DNA of 64,000 bases, taken from positions 16,432,501-16,496,500 of the forward strand of contig NC_084922.1 in NCBI RefSeq assembly GCF_958298935.1, given 5' to 3'. A model generated the notes under the pieces. The model made no database searches and was not told the DNA's origin. It saw only the letters and a program-made list of their open reading frames with translations. This document shows, in pieces, positions 1 through 10,800 of the stretch. The stretch is from Phragmites australis. Lineage: Eukaryota > Streptophyta > Magnoliopsida > Poales > Poaceae. Each line of letters opens with the position of its first letter. Positions within the stretch are counted from its first letter, which is position 1. A program made the position numbers and the translations under genes.

Positions 1-568
1 CGCCAAGGCGCAAGCGGAGGTCCCGGGCTTCAGACACGGCCAGGGGGACGGCACTCCGCCTGGAGGCCCCTCGGCCCGTGCGGGCGTTGCCCGTTGAGGA
101 GCCAGCTCTGGCGGCACCACGCTGAGAAGTGGTGCGAGGACTCCCGGCCTGCACCTGGCGGCGAGCAGTGCCAACCAAAGCGACGACATCTTGTATCCAC
201 CGGCCTTCTGGAGTATTCGGTGTGGCCTGAACGGGCGGGTGCCTGAGGAGAGCATGCGCTGCAAGCAGCGCGCTCCCCGGGCCGGCCTCGCCGAATGCGA
301 GCCTGCGCCGGGATGGCACCCGACGTGGTCCAGAGGCGGACCTGGCGGCCGGGGTCCCGACCTCTTGCTGGGGGTCGGAAAGTGCATCAGCAGCGGCGAC
401 GGCGGCCCTGCTGGGCCCAGCGCCTTGATCCCCTTGAGCGGGAAAAACCGCGCACGTGGATAGAGGCTGCTGATGGAACGCAGCAGCGACTGGGCTCTCC
501 CGAGCGTCGGGCAGCACTCCGTCACTGGAAGTGGAGCCGGAACGCTGGAGACGGTGCCCACCAGCCAT
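1..568 (-). CDS. Gag N-terminus of a Tat-like Gypsy retrotransposon (partial, runs off left edge)
   Basis: Reading the minus strand from an ATG at 568, the frame stays open for 189 codons to the window edge without a stop. It begins 49 bases after the primer-binding site and 66 bases after the LTR end, where gag starts in such elements. The product opens MAGGHRLQRSG and is rich in Ala, Arg, Ser and Pro. It contains a GRWIQDVVALVGTARRQ segment resembling the conserved N-terminal part of grass Tat/RIRE2-type Gag proteins. The family assignment is recognition, not a search result. Gag would form the cytoplasmic particle. The open frame contrasts with the decayed elements nearby and suggests a fairly recent insertion. 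GC content is much higher than in the AT-rich elements to the right. Confidence 0.72.
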   Translation of the reverse strand, partial: MAGGHRLQRSGSTSSDGVLPDARESPVAAAFHQQPLSTCAVFPAQGDQGAGPSRAAVAAADALSDPQQEVGTPAARSASGPRRVPSRRRLAFGEAGPGSALLAAHALLRHPPVQATPNTPEGRWIQDVVALVGTARRQVQAGSPRTTSQRGAARAGSSTGNARTGRGASRRSAVPLAVSEARDLRLRLG

Positions 569-616
569 CTTTTCTTGTGGAAAAAAGCAAAATAAACAAA
601 TCCAGGGATATTCCCC

Positions 617-634
617 CCTACCTGGCACGCCAGC
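617..634 (-). other. Primer-binding site region of the left-edge Gypsy element
   Basis: Immediately after the LTR end (CCGACA on the minus strand), the sequence GCTGGCGTGCCAGGTAGG follows. A TGGCGxGCCAGGTAGG block in this position is common in grass Tat-like Gypsy elements. The priming tRNA is not identified here. Confidence 0.6.
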
Positions 635-1028
635 TGTCGGAGGATGAACTCCTGTCGCAGGGATCCCGAGAGACCCCTTTTTAAAGATTCGGCCGGGGGG
701 ATGATCCTGAACGAGCTTGTCTGGGAAATAGATGGGAGCGGAAATAAATGCAGTGGCTGGTGGTGGGAGATGATCGTCCTAGTGCAAGAAAGATGGGTGC
801 ACCGGGGTTTAGACAGGTTCGGGCCGCACGGAGGCGTAACACCCTACTCCTGTGTGAGTGCTATACCTTTCCTTGAAGGGAATTCTTCAAGGATGTATCT
901 GGTTACAGGGGTGAGCTGTCTACAGAGAGCTTGAGACTCTCGTGTTCTAGCTTGGCTCGAGCTAGTTTGTGATGTTCTTCGTCTTTTGATCTGAGCTTCG
1001 GGGGCTTGTCCTTATGTGTTCTCCATCC

Positions 1029-1040
1029 TTTCCTTTTATA
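1029..1040 (-). promoter_or_regulatory. LTR TATA box
   Basis: The minus strand reads CCTATAAAAGGAAAGG here. It lies between the repeat-rich U3 and the presumed R/U5 segment, about 400 bases before the LTR end, which suits an RNA polymerase II LTR promoter. Confidence 0.55.
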
Positions 1041-1523
1041 GGTGCACCGACCTCGACTTATCCTGAATGGGAAAGAGGCGGTGCGAGTGCCAGGGCGCCA
1101 CGGAGAAAGGCGTCATCATTCCGTCTTGGCGAAGTGATAGAGGCGGTGAAAAAATGCGGCGTGCATCCGACCATTCGTCACTGTAGATGTCCTCCGGTGC
1201 TATTAAGAGGGCCCACCGGGCAGCCACAGAGGTGCCCGGTGCGCCCACCCTGTCTTGTTCTTCTGCCGGGGCAGGGTGGCAGGCAGAGCGCTTCGATTTT
1301 GGCAATGTTATCCCGAGGCACCCGGGTGAAACGGGACGGGACCCGTGCATTTAATGGTCCCACGCCCCCTTGCCAGAGCATGGCAGGGTCTGATACTAGG
1401 GCGTGGGCAGCTGAGAATGTCAGGATGTCAGGACGCGCGTGCCTATTAAATGCGGCATTTGGCCTTTGACTGGCTGACACCCCGACGATGGGACCCTTCG
1501 GGTCGTCGGACGATCTTGCGCGA

Positions 1524-1961
1524 ACCTTCGGGGAACCGAGTCCTCGGGGGCTGCCACGTGCAGCCCCGAGCACTCTCTCCCGAGCACTTCGGTGAGACCT
1601 TTGGGGAATCGAGTCCTCGGGGGCTGCCACGTGCAGCCCCGAGTACTCTCTCTCGAGCACTTCGGTGAGACCTTCGGGGAACCGAGTCCTCGGGGGCTGC
1701 CACGTGCAGCCCCGAGCACTCTCTCCCGAGCACTTCGGTGAGACCTTCGGGGAACCGAGTGCTCGGGGGCTGCCACGTGCAGCCCCGAGCACTCTCTCCT
1801 GAGCACTTCGGTGAGACCTTCGGGGAACCGAGTCCTCGGGGGCTGCCACGTGCAGCCCCGAGCACTCTCTCCCGAGCACTTTGGTGAGACCTTCGGGGAA
1901 CCGAGTCCTCGGGGGCAGCCACGTGCAGCCCCGAGCACTCTCTCCCGAGCACTTGGCTGTT
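1524..1961. repeat. Six tandem copies of a 73-bp G-box hairpin repeat
   Basis: The block TCCTCGGGGGCTGCC starts at 1541, 1614, 1687, 1760, 1833 and 1906, an exact 73-bp period. Each unit carries a CACGTG core inside a near-palindrome (CTCGGGGGCTGC / CAGCCCCGAG, one-base bulge) and a CTCTCTCCCGAGCACTTCGG spacer. Units differ by only a few substitutions. The long minus-strand ORFs that cross the array come from its composition and are not taken as genes. Confidence 0.93.
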
Positions 1962-2213
1962 TGTATCATCGGGGGATTACAGTACTCGAGGGTAGACGAG
2001 GACCCTTCCGAGTACTTTCTTCCCGGTACTTGGACTCTGCGGGTCATCGGGGAACTGGGGTGCTCGGGAACCAGAGGCGGCGGCCCCGAGCACCTTCTCC
2101 CGGGACTTAGCTTCTTCTTATCTTGCAGGGTGGACCTCGCGGGATGGTGACGCGTGGCGGATGGCCGGCCCGGTCTCGGGACTCAGGGACCCCTGGTTCC
2201 TGATACACCGACA

Positions 2214-4790
2214 ATGTTCCTCCAAAGATTTGCTGTAAATCAATATGTCATAAAAATATACCACCGTAAATTTGCTAATGAAATCATGCAAAACTTCGTT
2301 CATTAGTCTCATGAAAGTGCTAGGTGTGTTAGTTAACCCAAAATGCATGACTAACCACTCATATAATCCAAACTTAGTTTTGAAAGCTATTTCCCATTCA
2401 TCCCCCAATTTCATACGAATTTGATGGTATAGCACCACTTAGTTCATCAAATATATCATCTAACCTGGGGATAGGATGATGATATCGGATTGTAATATTG
2501 TTAATGGCTTGACAATCAACACACATATGCCATGAACCATTTTTCTTGGGCTCTAGAATGACAGGAACATCACATGAACTAAGCGATTCACAGACGTACC
2601 CTTTATCAAGTAACTCATGCCCTTAACGCTGAATTTCTTTTGTCTTGTTAGGATTGGCGCGATATGGTGTACGGTTGGGCAGTGAAGATCTTGGAATAAG
2701 ATCAATCTAATGTTCAATGCCTCAAAGAGGTGGTAGGTCTGCTGGTACGTCCTTTGGAAAGATGTCTGAGTATTTATGCAAAAGGTTAGTGATCGCAAGA
2801 GTCAAAGAAGAGGTATATCATCAAACAAAAACAAGATCTGTGTGCACATGAGAGTATAGCAAATGGAGGTACTGGCATCTCACTCATCCAAATCAACTTT
2901 AGTAGCTAGGAAAATAGGACCCTTCAGTTTTATTTCATATTGTGTAGTGTGAGAGTGTCTTTTTGGTTGTACGACCTCTTTACCTACAGCCTAATTTTCA
3001 CTTGGATCATGCTCTTTAACTTCCTCTCTATTCGCCCTAGCAAGTTCATCCTTAACAATTTATTCTGGAGTCATTAGATGCAACACAATTTTCTTTCCTT
3101 TAACAATGAGTGAATATTGAGTAGTTAGACCATTATGCACACATGTAGTTATTGCATAGGAACAACATCACAATCAACATAATCATGATACAAATCCATA
3201 GCAAAGTGTACCCTCACTAAATGAGTTACCTTCAGTTTACCACTTTGGTTGAGCCATTGGATGTGGTAGGGATGGGGATGCCGTCTAGTAGGCAGAGCAA
3301 GCTTCTCCACCATATCTGTGCTTGCCAAGTTGTTCTAGATCCCTCCATCTATAATGATTTGAACTGATTGCTCCTTAATGATGCATTTGGTTTAAAAAAA
3401 ATTATGGAGTTGATTTTGTTCCGCATTGGCAATTTGAGTACTAAGTACATGTTGGAATACAATGCTCAAATAGTTATTATCATCGTCAGTAGCAACATGT
3501 TCTTCATGATCAAATGTATCTTCATTTCCTATAATGTCAGTGGCAAGCATGGCATATGTTTCATCATCTAGATCACTAGCTGAAGAATACTCACCATTCT
3601 CACGTATAACTAGCACTCGCTTGTTTGGACAATCACATATGATTTGTCCATAACCCTTGCAGCGGTGGCACTGGACATCCTTGGTATGTCCGGTAGAAGC
3701 AACCGAAGCACTCTGTGTTGAACCATGGTGTGCAGTTTTGACTGCTACGGAAGCTTGTGATGTTGGAGCTGAAGTAGTGGGGTGTTGTTTGTTGTTGGAG
3801 GGGGATGGTGCAGCAGAATGGGAAGCCAATGCAACCGCAGTGCTTGGCTTCCAAGAGTTTGCGTGAACTGCAGAAAAGTTAACTCGTGTCTTCTTTTGAC
3901 ATCCCTACACTTCACATTCAGTTTTGCAAGCAAGATGGAACAATCTAGTAATAGAATTGTAATCAAGATTGTCTTGGATGTCACAATTTAGCCCATCCAA
4001 AAACCGTGCCATAGCTGCATCCTCATTCTCAACTAAACCACAACACAACATACCAATTTGTAACTCCTAATAGTACTCTTCTACAAAATTGGTACCTTGA
4101 CGTAAGCATTGTAATTTATTTATCATGTCATGAGCATAGTTTGAGGGAACAAATCTGTGTCTCATGAGCAATTTTAAAGCTTCCTAAGTTGTGAAATGTT
4201 ATTGGAATGCTTGAGGCAATATTCTCTCCACCAAACAGATGCAAAATCTATAAAACTCACTAGTAGCAGCCCTAACTTGGTTATTTGCAGGAAAAGAATT
4301 GCATGCAAACTTTTGATCAATAGTAAGCTCCCAGTTAAGATAACCATCCGGATCATATTTTCCATTAAACACAAGTATAGTGAATTTAACCTTAGCAAAA
4401 GAATCATCTTGATTACATATTACATGTCGAGGCTAGTTTTGACGCATACCTTGTTGATTAAAATGCACTCGACGATGATCTCGAGCAGTGTTGTGGTTGA
4501 TAATCTGTTCACACTCAATATCACCCACATAATCATCATCACCTTGTTCTTCTATCTCACTGTGGGTAGCTTGGCCTTGTACAACAGTAGAAAATGTTCA
4601 TTACAGATCGTTAAGGCGTGCCATAATGTTTACCAGATTAGTGTTGGTGTTGTCTTGAACGGTCTTCATTTCATTAAGAGCTGCACCTGTCTCAATCTGG
4701 GCACCCTCATGGCAAGGTGCTTGTTGTCCTTACATCCTCCTTAAGGCCTTCTATTTGCAGTCTCACTAGTCGCTCAAAATGTTGTATGAT
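2214..4790 (-). pseudogene. Decayed Ty3/Gypsy gag-pol, cut inside reverse transcriptase
   Basis: Minus-strand fragments run in the order gag, zinc knuckle, protease, reverse transcriptase. The gag part (about 4480-3860) includes NSITRLFHLACKTECEV. The knuckle CHRCKGYGQIICDCP (about 3690-3645) has Gln where CCHC needs His. The protease core at about 3370-3290 reads IIDGGI followed by a stop. The RT pieces are [15 protein letters not shown] (near 2530) and [17 protein letters not shown] (near 2310). The catalytic FDD is changed to YFYDILIY. A deletion and frameshift separate the two RT parts near 2440. Coding stops at 2214, where the left-edge element is inserted straight after an EEH codon run. 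Integrase and the 3' end lie left of the window. Several stops make it non-functional. Confidence 0.85.
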
Positions 4791-5516
4791 GCCTCGAGTA
4801 CGAGGAGAATGTGGTGAGGTGTGTTCTAAAAATTCATTGTAGATCCTGTCATTGTTAGGAGAAAGAAAAAGGAAAACAAAGAACACAAGTATATGTCCTA
4901 CAAACTAATGGGATGTGGTTATGTCAATACAGACACTCTCAAGCCATTATCAATCTCTTACCAATTCTTACCAAGCCAACATAGGTGATCTGCAACCTGC
5001 AGTGTCAAACTTTATAAGGAGATTGAATGGAGCGATTTCCAGGTGACACAAGCATGTTCGTTGTAGAAAGTTATAGCTAGGAAGGTTCAATTATAGTATC
5101 AAGAATTAGCACAATCAATTTAGCAAATGCAAGTTGAATAAGTGTTCAAAGTACCAGTCCAAGTTGCTGATCCAACCAAGGTGCGAAGCATATCGGTAGG
5201 TTTTGCGCAAAGATCAATGTGACTTGATGCAAACAACGAAAAATCACACACCAAGTATTAGGAGAGACGCTATCCGACTACTCAAAGTTGATGTTAAGGG
5301 CGCAAAAAAGTTCACATGACGTGGAGCACGCACATACCGAAAAGAAGTGCAATGCAAACAAACACTAGCTTGAGTAGTATACAACAGCTAGTCTCGAATG
5401 ATGAAATGATTTTTTTTTCAAACTCAAAACTAATTAAACACTGTTCTACTACCTTTTCTTGGTCCTGGGAGGAGATGGGTCACAATAATTTTTCGTTTTT
5501 TTGGAGACTCACTCTC
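4791..5516. other. Non-coding flank of the decayed Gypsy element
   Basis: No coding frame or RNA gene is recognised. The position suggests the untranslated leader of the minus-strand Gypsy element to its left, but no convincing primer-binding site or LTR end was found. The right boundary is set by the Copia LTR end at 5517. Confidence 0.35.
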
Positions 5517-6879
5517 TGTAGGATCGGTTACACTCTAATAAGGAAATCATAAGGGGTGAATGATTGCGGAAACCAAATTCAAAGATTAACTCAACCAAAT
5601 TGAAAATCGATATTCCACTCAAAATAGATTGTACATACTTTAGTAAAAATAATGTAGAGAAAGATCTACTGGCTCGATTGCCTTCAAATTTGGACAGCTG
5701 AAACTAGATTCAAATACGAAACTAACCCAATAAGAATAGAGTCAATCAAATATGCGGATAAAGAATTATGCCTAGTCGAAGCATACTATGTCAACCAGAA
5801 TCGAGTAGATCGAAATCTAGTCTAGTTGACCGAAAAGCTACTCGAGATCAAACCAAATCCACTCAAAATTTTCATAGATCAAACACTAAATATTCTAGAA
5901 AGGTTTTGGAGGGATTAAACAAAGATGAAACTTGATATAAACACAAAATTAATCAAAAATCAAAACCAAGCACGCAGAATATGGAATAGAAAGAAAATTC
6001 TGAATCAGCAACTCATCAACTTACGAAACTTAATTTTCATTGCATAGATGAGTTTACAAGATACCTCTCCAAAGCATCCAATAAGGATTTCTTTGAAATC
6101 CCAAAACCCTAGACATATTTACTCTCTAGATCAAAAGTCTAAATCTGATCTCATTTTTGGCTCTGGCACATACATCTCACCTTGACCGAGACCCTCTCAA
6201 TATATAGCCTCACAAACCGATCTTGGTTTGAAAACAACCTGATCGTATCTTACCTGGACACAGACCACTCAAAAACATGTCCACCCATAACCGAATCCAA
6301 TTCGTGCTTGAGTCCAACTCAGACTAGCACTCAATTCCCTATGGGACCAAACTCTTTGACCAATCAGACCGCAACCTGCTTGCCATGTACTCGAATGACT
6401 CCATCATCTGAACACACAATCTGGTTGCCCACGACCTCACATGCATTTGCCCTTCTCCGCAATGCATCTAGTCGCACACCTGCAACCCTGTCTTCACATA
6501 CATTATTCTCTAGCCGAACGTCCCACATGACATCATCGATCACTACAACCTCAGTTCCTCCTAAACCAAGTCGTTGAACCTCAGTTCCTCCCCGAACTTA
6601 ATTCGTCGATCCAACATTGACCACGTTCACCTTCAAGCAACACCTGCACATGAATAAAAAATGAGCACGATCATAAGTCCTTCCCGACTTGACTCAAGAT
6701 TAGTTCACTCAACACTACTCGCACAAGTATATTGCATCATCTCTATGCTTACACAAGCGTATAAGCATATCTAAGCAGCAACTAGTAACTTATGAATATT
6801 ATCCTAATGTAATTATGCTAAATCACTTTGGTCTGCCAATTTCATCATTCAAACCGAATTTTCATCACATGATCTCACA
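5517..6879 (-). mobile_element. 3' LTR of the minus-strand SIRE-type Copia element
   Basis: On the minus strand the sequence starts TGTGAGATCATGTGATG at 6879, just after a purine-rich run (AAGGAGAAGATT, 6893-6882). It ends CGATCCTACA at 5517. A TATATA box at 6207-6200 and a CATTCACCCCTTATG stretch near the end are typical of such LTRs. Length is about 1.36 kb. The partner 5' LTR is missing because the element is cut off at about 13175. Confidence 0.68.
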
Positions 6880-7845
6880 ATCTTCTCCTTGATGAAAACA
6901 TTGGCAACTCTCATGTGAACATTGGCAACCTCTTAACAGACATGATTTAGTTTTAAAATCAAACTCAAAGCGAAACAAAAATTTTTTCAAACACGGAAAA
7001 TCTCTCCCTTTTTGAGAAAAAACAAAAATCTTTCCCTAAATGAGCAACTCTCTCTCCCCCTTTGGCAATGATTTCATCAAAAATTCAAAAGAGATAATCA
7101 AATATTTTTGTTGTTTTATCATAATGAGCAACATAGATCAGCCACATATAAAACATATACTCGACCAAGCCACACTATCAAGCATATCTGCACCAACCCG
7201 TCTACACATGTAAAAAATATAGTGTGTGCACAACTTATCAAGTATAATTAATAATTTATCTACAAGGCATGGTCTCACAATCTCAACTACTCAAATCTTC
7301 ATTAATATGCTATAAAAAATATGGATACTAAAAGCATGTACGTTTTGATTAAAAATCACATGTAACAAGACACCAATTGTGCTGTCAAGAACGTCATATA
7401 TTATTTTGGAAGGAATTATATGCATCATCAGCCTTATTCTATCCAACCATACGAAGCCTATGTCAAAAAGATAATCAGAAGCTTAAGACACTAGTGACGG
7501 TCATGCACAACTTTTCTTCCAAGTTCATATCAAAGTATAATGATAAGCAATCTCGTAAAGAAGAAGTGCGACAATACATACTTTCTTGATCTTTTTCCTA
7601 CAACTATTATTCTACACTTTTTCATTTCTTTGAGTCTTTCACATATAACATTTTTATCAAAGATTAAAGCAATCAAGAGAGTTTAACCATGACAAGATTT
7701 AATTCAAGTTGTCATTCGATTTAGAAAGTCATGACAAAAACAACATCATACATATATTGATATGAAGGTGCAAAAACTCCCATATAGTATAAGTATTAGC
7801 TTTAAAAGTCACATATGTATCAGATATGATGTTCATCATATTTCA
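6880..7845 (-). other. 3' untranslated region of the minus-strand Copia element
   Basis: This AT-rich stretch between RNase H and the 3' LTR has no coding signal. Minus-strand purine tracts include GCCAAAGGGGGAGAGAGAG near 7065, typical of the 3' non-coding region of SIRE-type elements. A second tract, GAGGGGGGAGTT near 7900, lies just inside the end of the RNase H frame. Confidence 0.5.
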
Positions 7846-10800
7846 TTATTTTCTCATTTTTAAACTCTGACAAGCTCCAAGATATAATAACTCCCCCCTC
7901 AAAACAATCCCATAGGATGGAAAACACCAAGTTCTCCCCGAAAAAAAAGTAAAACAAGAAGAATCTAAAGGTTTTATGAAAATGTCTGCCAATTGGTGTT
8001 CAATATCCACACAGAGAAGTTCAATGTTCCATTTTTCCATATTGTCTCAAAGAAAATAAAATCTGATGTCAATGTGTTTTGTCTGAGAATGCTGCACAGG
8101 GTTTTTAGCAATACTTATAGCACTGGTGCTTTCACAGAAAAGTGAAACACTCTCTAAATTAACCCCATAATCTTTAAATATAGCAACTATCCAAAGAGTT
8201 TGTGAACAACAACTAGCAACAGCTACATATTCAGATTCAACAGTAGATTGTGCAATACAATTCTGTTTCCTAGATGACCATGCAACAAGAGAATTACCCA
8301 AGAAATGACATGTACCAGATATATTTTTTATATCAATGCTACAACCTCCAAAATCAGCATAAGAAAAAACTCTTAAGATAATACAAGAAGAAGTAGAAAG
8401 CCATATGTCAAAGTCTTGAGTGCCATGAAGATACCTGAGAATTTGTTTGACAACTTGTCGATGTGAAGCACGAGGGGAAACTTGAAATCATGCACACAAG
8501 CATACAATAAATTGTATGTCTGGCCTTGAAGCGATGAGAGACAAAAGTGATCCAATCATGCTTCTATATTCTTTTTGATCAACTGGCGCACCGTCTTCAT
8601 CAGGTTGAAGCGTCGTTGTTGCTCCAATAGGTGTCATGATCAGCTTGCTGTTTTCCATCTCAAAACGTCGTAGCAGGTCTTATGTATACTTTCTTTGATG
8701 AACAAACATACCTTCTTTGGTTTGTTTGACTTGAAGACCCAAAAACTATGTTATTTCACGCATCATACTCATCTCAAATTCCTTGCTCACCGTTTCTGGA
8801 AACTGAGACACCAAAACATGAGAAGAACAACTAAAGATGATATCATCTACATAAATCTGAGCAAATAGTTATTCATTACCATGCTTGAGCACAAACAATG
8901 TCTTGTCCACTTTTTCCATTACAAAACCCTTTACAAGCAAGAAAGTTTTAGGCCTACCATACTATGCTCTAGGGGTTTGTTTTAAATTATACAAAGCTTT
9001 AGACAACTTGTATGCATGATTTGAATATTTAGGACTTTCAAAACCAGGTGGTTGCTTAACATAAATCTCTTCATTCATGTAGCCATTTAGAAAAGTGCTT
9101 TTGACATCCATTTGATATAACCTAAAACCTTTAGATGCAGCAAACGCTAAAAGACTTTTAATAGCTTCTAGTCTAGCAACCGGAGCAAAAGTTAGCTCAA
9201 AATCTAGCCCTTCTACCTGTGTAAAACTCTGAGCTACAAGTCTAGCTTTATTTCTAACAACAACACCATCCTTACTTTATTTATTTTTGAAAACCCATAT
9301 AGTACCGATAAGTGTATGACCCGGAGGAGGTGCGACAAGCTTCCATACTTTATTGCATTCAAAAATTTTAACTTCCTCATGCGTGGTATTGATCCAAGAT
9401 TCTAATGCATGTGAAATATCTTTGGGTTCAAAAGAAACAAAAAAGATGAATGAGCATGAGAATTAGAATCAATAAACCTGAACCATGTGACTCGTTCATG
9501 CAAATCCCCAATCATTTAATTAGGTGGATGACTCTGCTGAATGTGCAAAGAAACATTGACTCCAGAAGCAATCTCTTCTTCTCCTTCAACATGCATAGAT
9601 GTAGTAGCTTGAGGATGTCCAACTATAGCCGAAGTAGTCGAAGGTACCAAATGATCTTGAACTGATTATGTCACAGGAATTAACATCTCATCCTCCTCAT
9701 CATCATCCACAAATATGCTCTCGGACTCGTCCGAAACATGTGTACCTATACCTGTATCATTTGGTCTAGTTCCAGGACTAGCCTCATTGAAAGTAACTTC
9801 ACAGGTTTCAATAATTTTGTTAGTCTCCAAAACAAGCACACGGTAGCCATGAGTATGAGCAGGATATCCAAGAAAAACTCCATCAATTGATCTCGACTTA
9901 AACTTATCTAAATTTCCAGATTTCAGCATAAAGCACTTATAGTCAAAAACTCTAAAGTGAGATACACTAGGTCTATATCCAAACCACAACTCATATGAAG
10001 TTTTACCCAATTTAGATCTCAAGAAAACATGGTTTGAAACACAATAGATATAGCTTCAACCAAAAATTTTCTAGGAGTAGAAAATTCATCTAACATAGTC
10101 CTAGCTATCTCAACAAGAGTTCTATTCTTTCTTTCAACTACACCATTTGTTGAGGTACTCTAGGTGATAAAAATTGATGTTCAATCCCCTTTCTAGCACA
10201 AAAGTGATCAAAAGAAGAATTCTTAAATTCAGTTCCATTATCACTTCTAATAACTCTAAGTGAACCTGGGAGATCAACTAAAAATCTAAGAAATAGATTC
10301 CTAAAATGATCAAAAGCTTCATCCTTAGATGCTATAAAGAAAACCCAAGAGTATCTAGAGAAATCATCAATAATAAGAAGTACATACTACTTACCTCCAA
10401 AAGATTGTACTCTAGAAGGACCAATAATATCAAGGTGTAAAAGTTACCAGGTGCATTTGTCATAATCATGGTAATAGGTGGATGTGAACTTGAATGCATT
10501 TTTACCATGTCTACAAGAAGAGCAAACTAATTTGCTATCACCCTTAAGCTTAGGCAAACCACGAATAAGACTAAACCACTAACTCGAGTGAGATAATGTA
10601 GACCAATATGACCAAGTCTATGATGCCAAAAGAATAGATCTTTAGAATCATTTGCAACAAGATATCTAAGCTTAGAAGAAGGTGATGCATCAAAATCAGC
10701 CTTAAAAACTCTTCTAATATATGCGATACCAAAAACATTCTCACTTGAATCATCTAATACTTTGCATTTATTTTTCTTAAAACACACCTTATGGTCTTGA

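Larger units (their letters stand above)
635..2213 (-). mobile_element. 5' LTR of the left-edge Gypsy element
   Basis: On the minus strand the LTR runs from TGTCGGTGTATCAGGAACC at 2213 to CCGACA at 635, about 1.58 kb. It starts TG and ends CA, and it is followed by the PBS and gag. The U3 part carries six 73-bp tandem repeats, and a TATA box lies near 1040. The outer end abuts reverse-transcriptase coding sequence of an older element at 2214, so the insertion point is sharp. The other copy of the LTR and the second target-site copy lie outside the window; the local 5-bp candidate target is ATGTT (2214-2218). Confidence 0.8.

Noticed and set aside
1524..1961. CRISPR-like repeat array
   Set aside because: Units are contiguous 73-bp tandem repeats without unique spacers, in an LTR of a plant genome.
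1178..2047. Long minus-strand frames (289, 172 and 168 codons) with repeated ECSGLHVAAPE-type text
   Set aside because: All three frames of the 73-bp GC-rich repeat are open. They overlap each other inside an LTR and have no independent support.
6150..6180. Primer-binding site for the decayed Gypsy at 2214-4790 (minus strand GTGCCAGAGCCA)
   Set aside because: It lies inside the U3/R region of the Copia LTR, just downstream of its TATA box, and is too far from gag.
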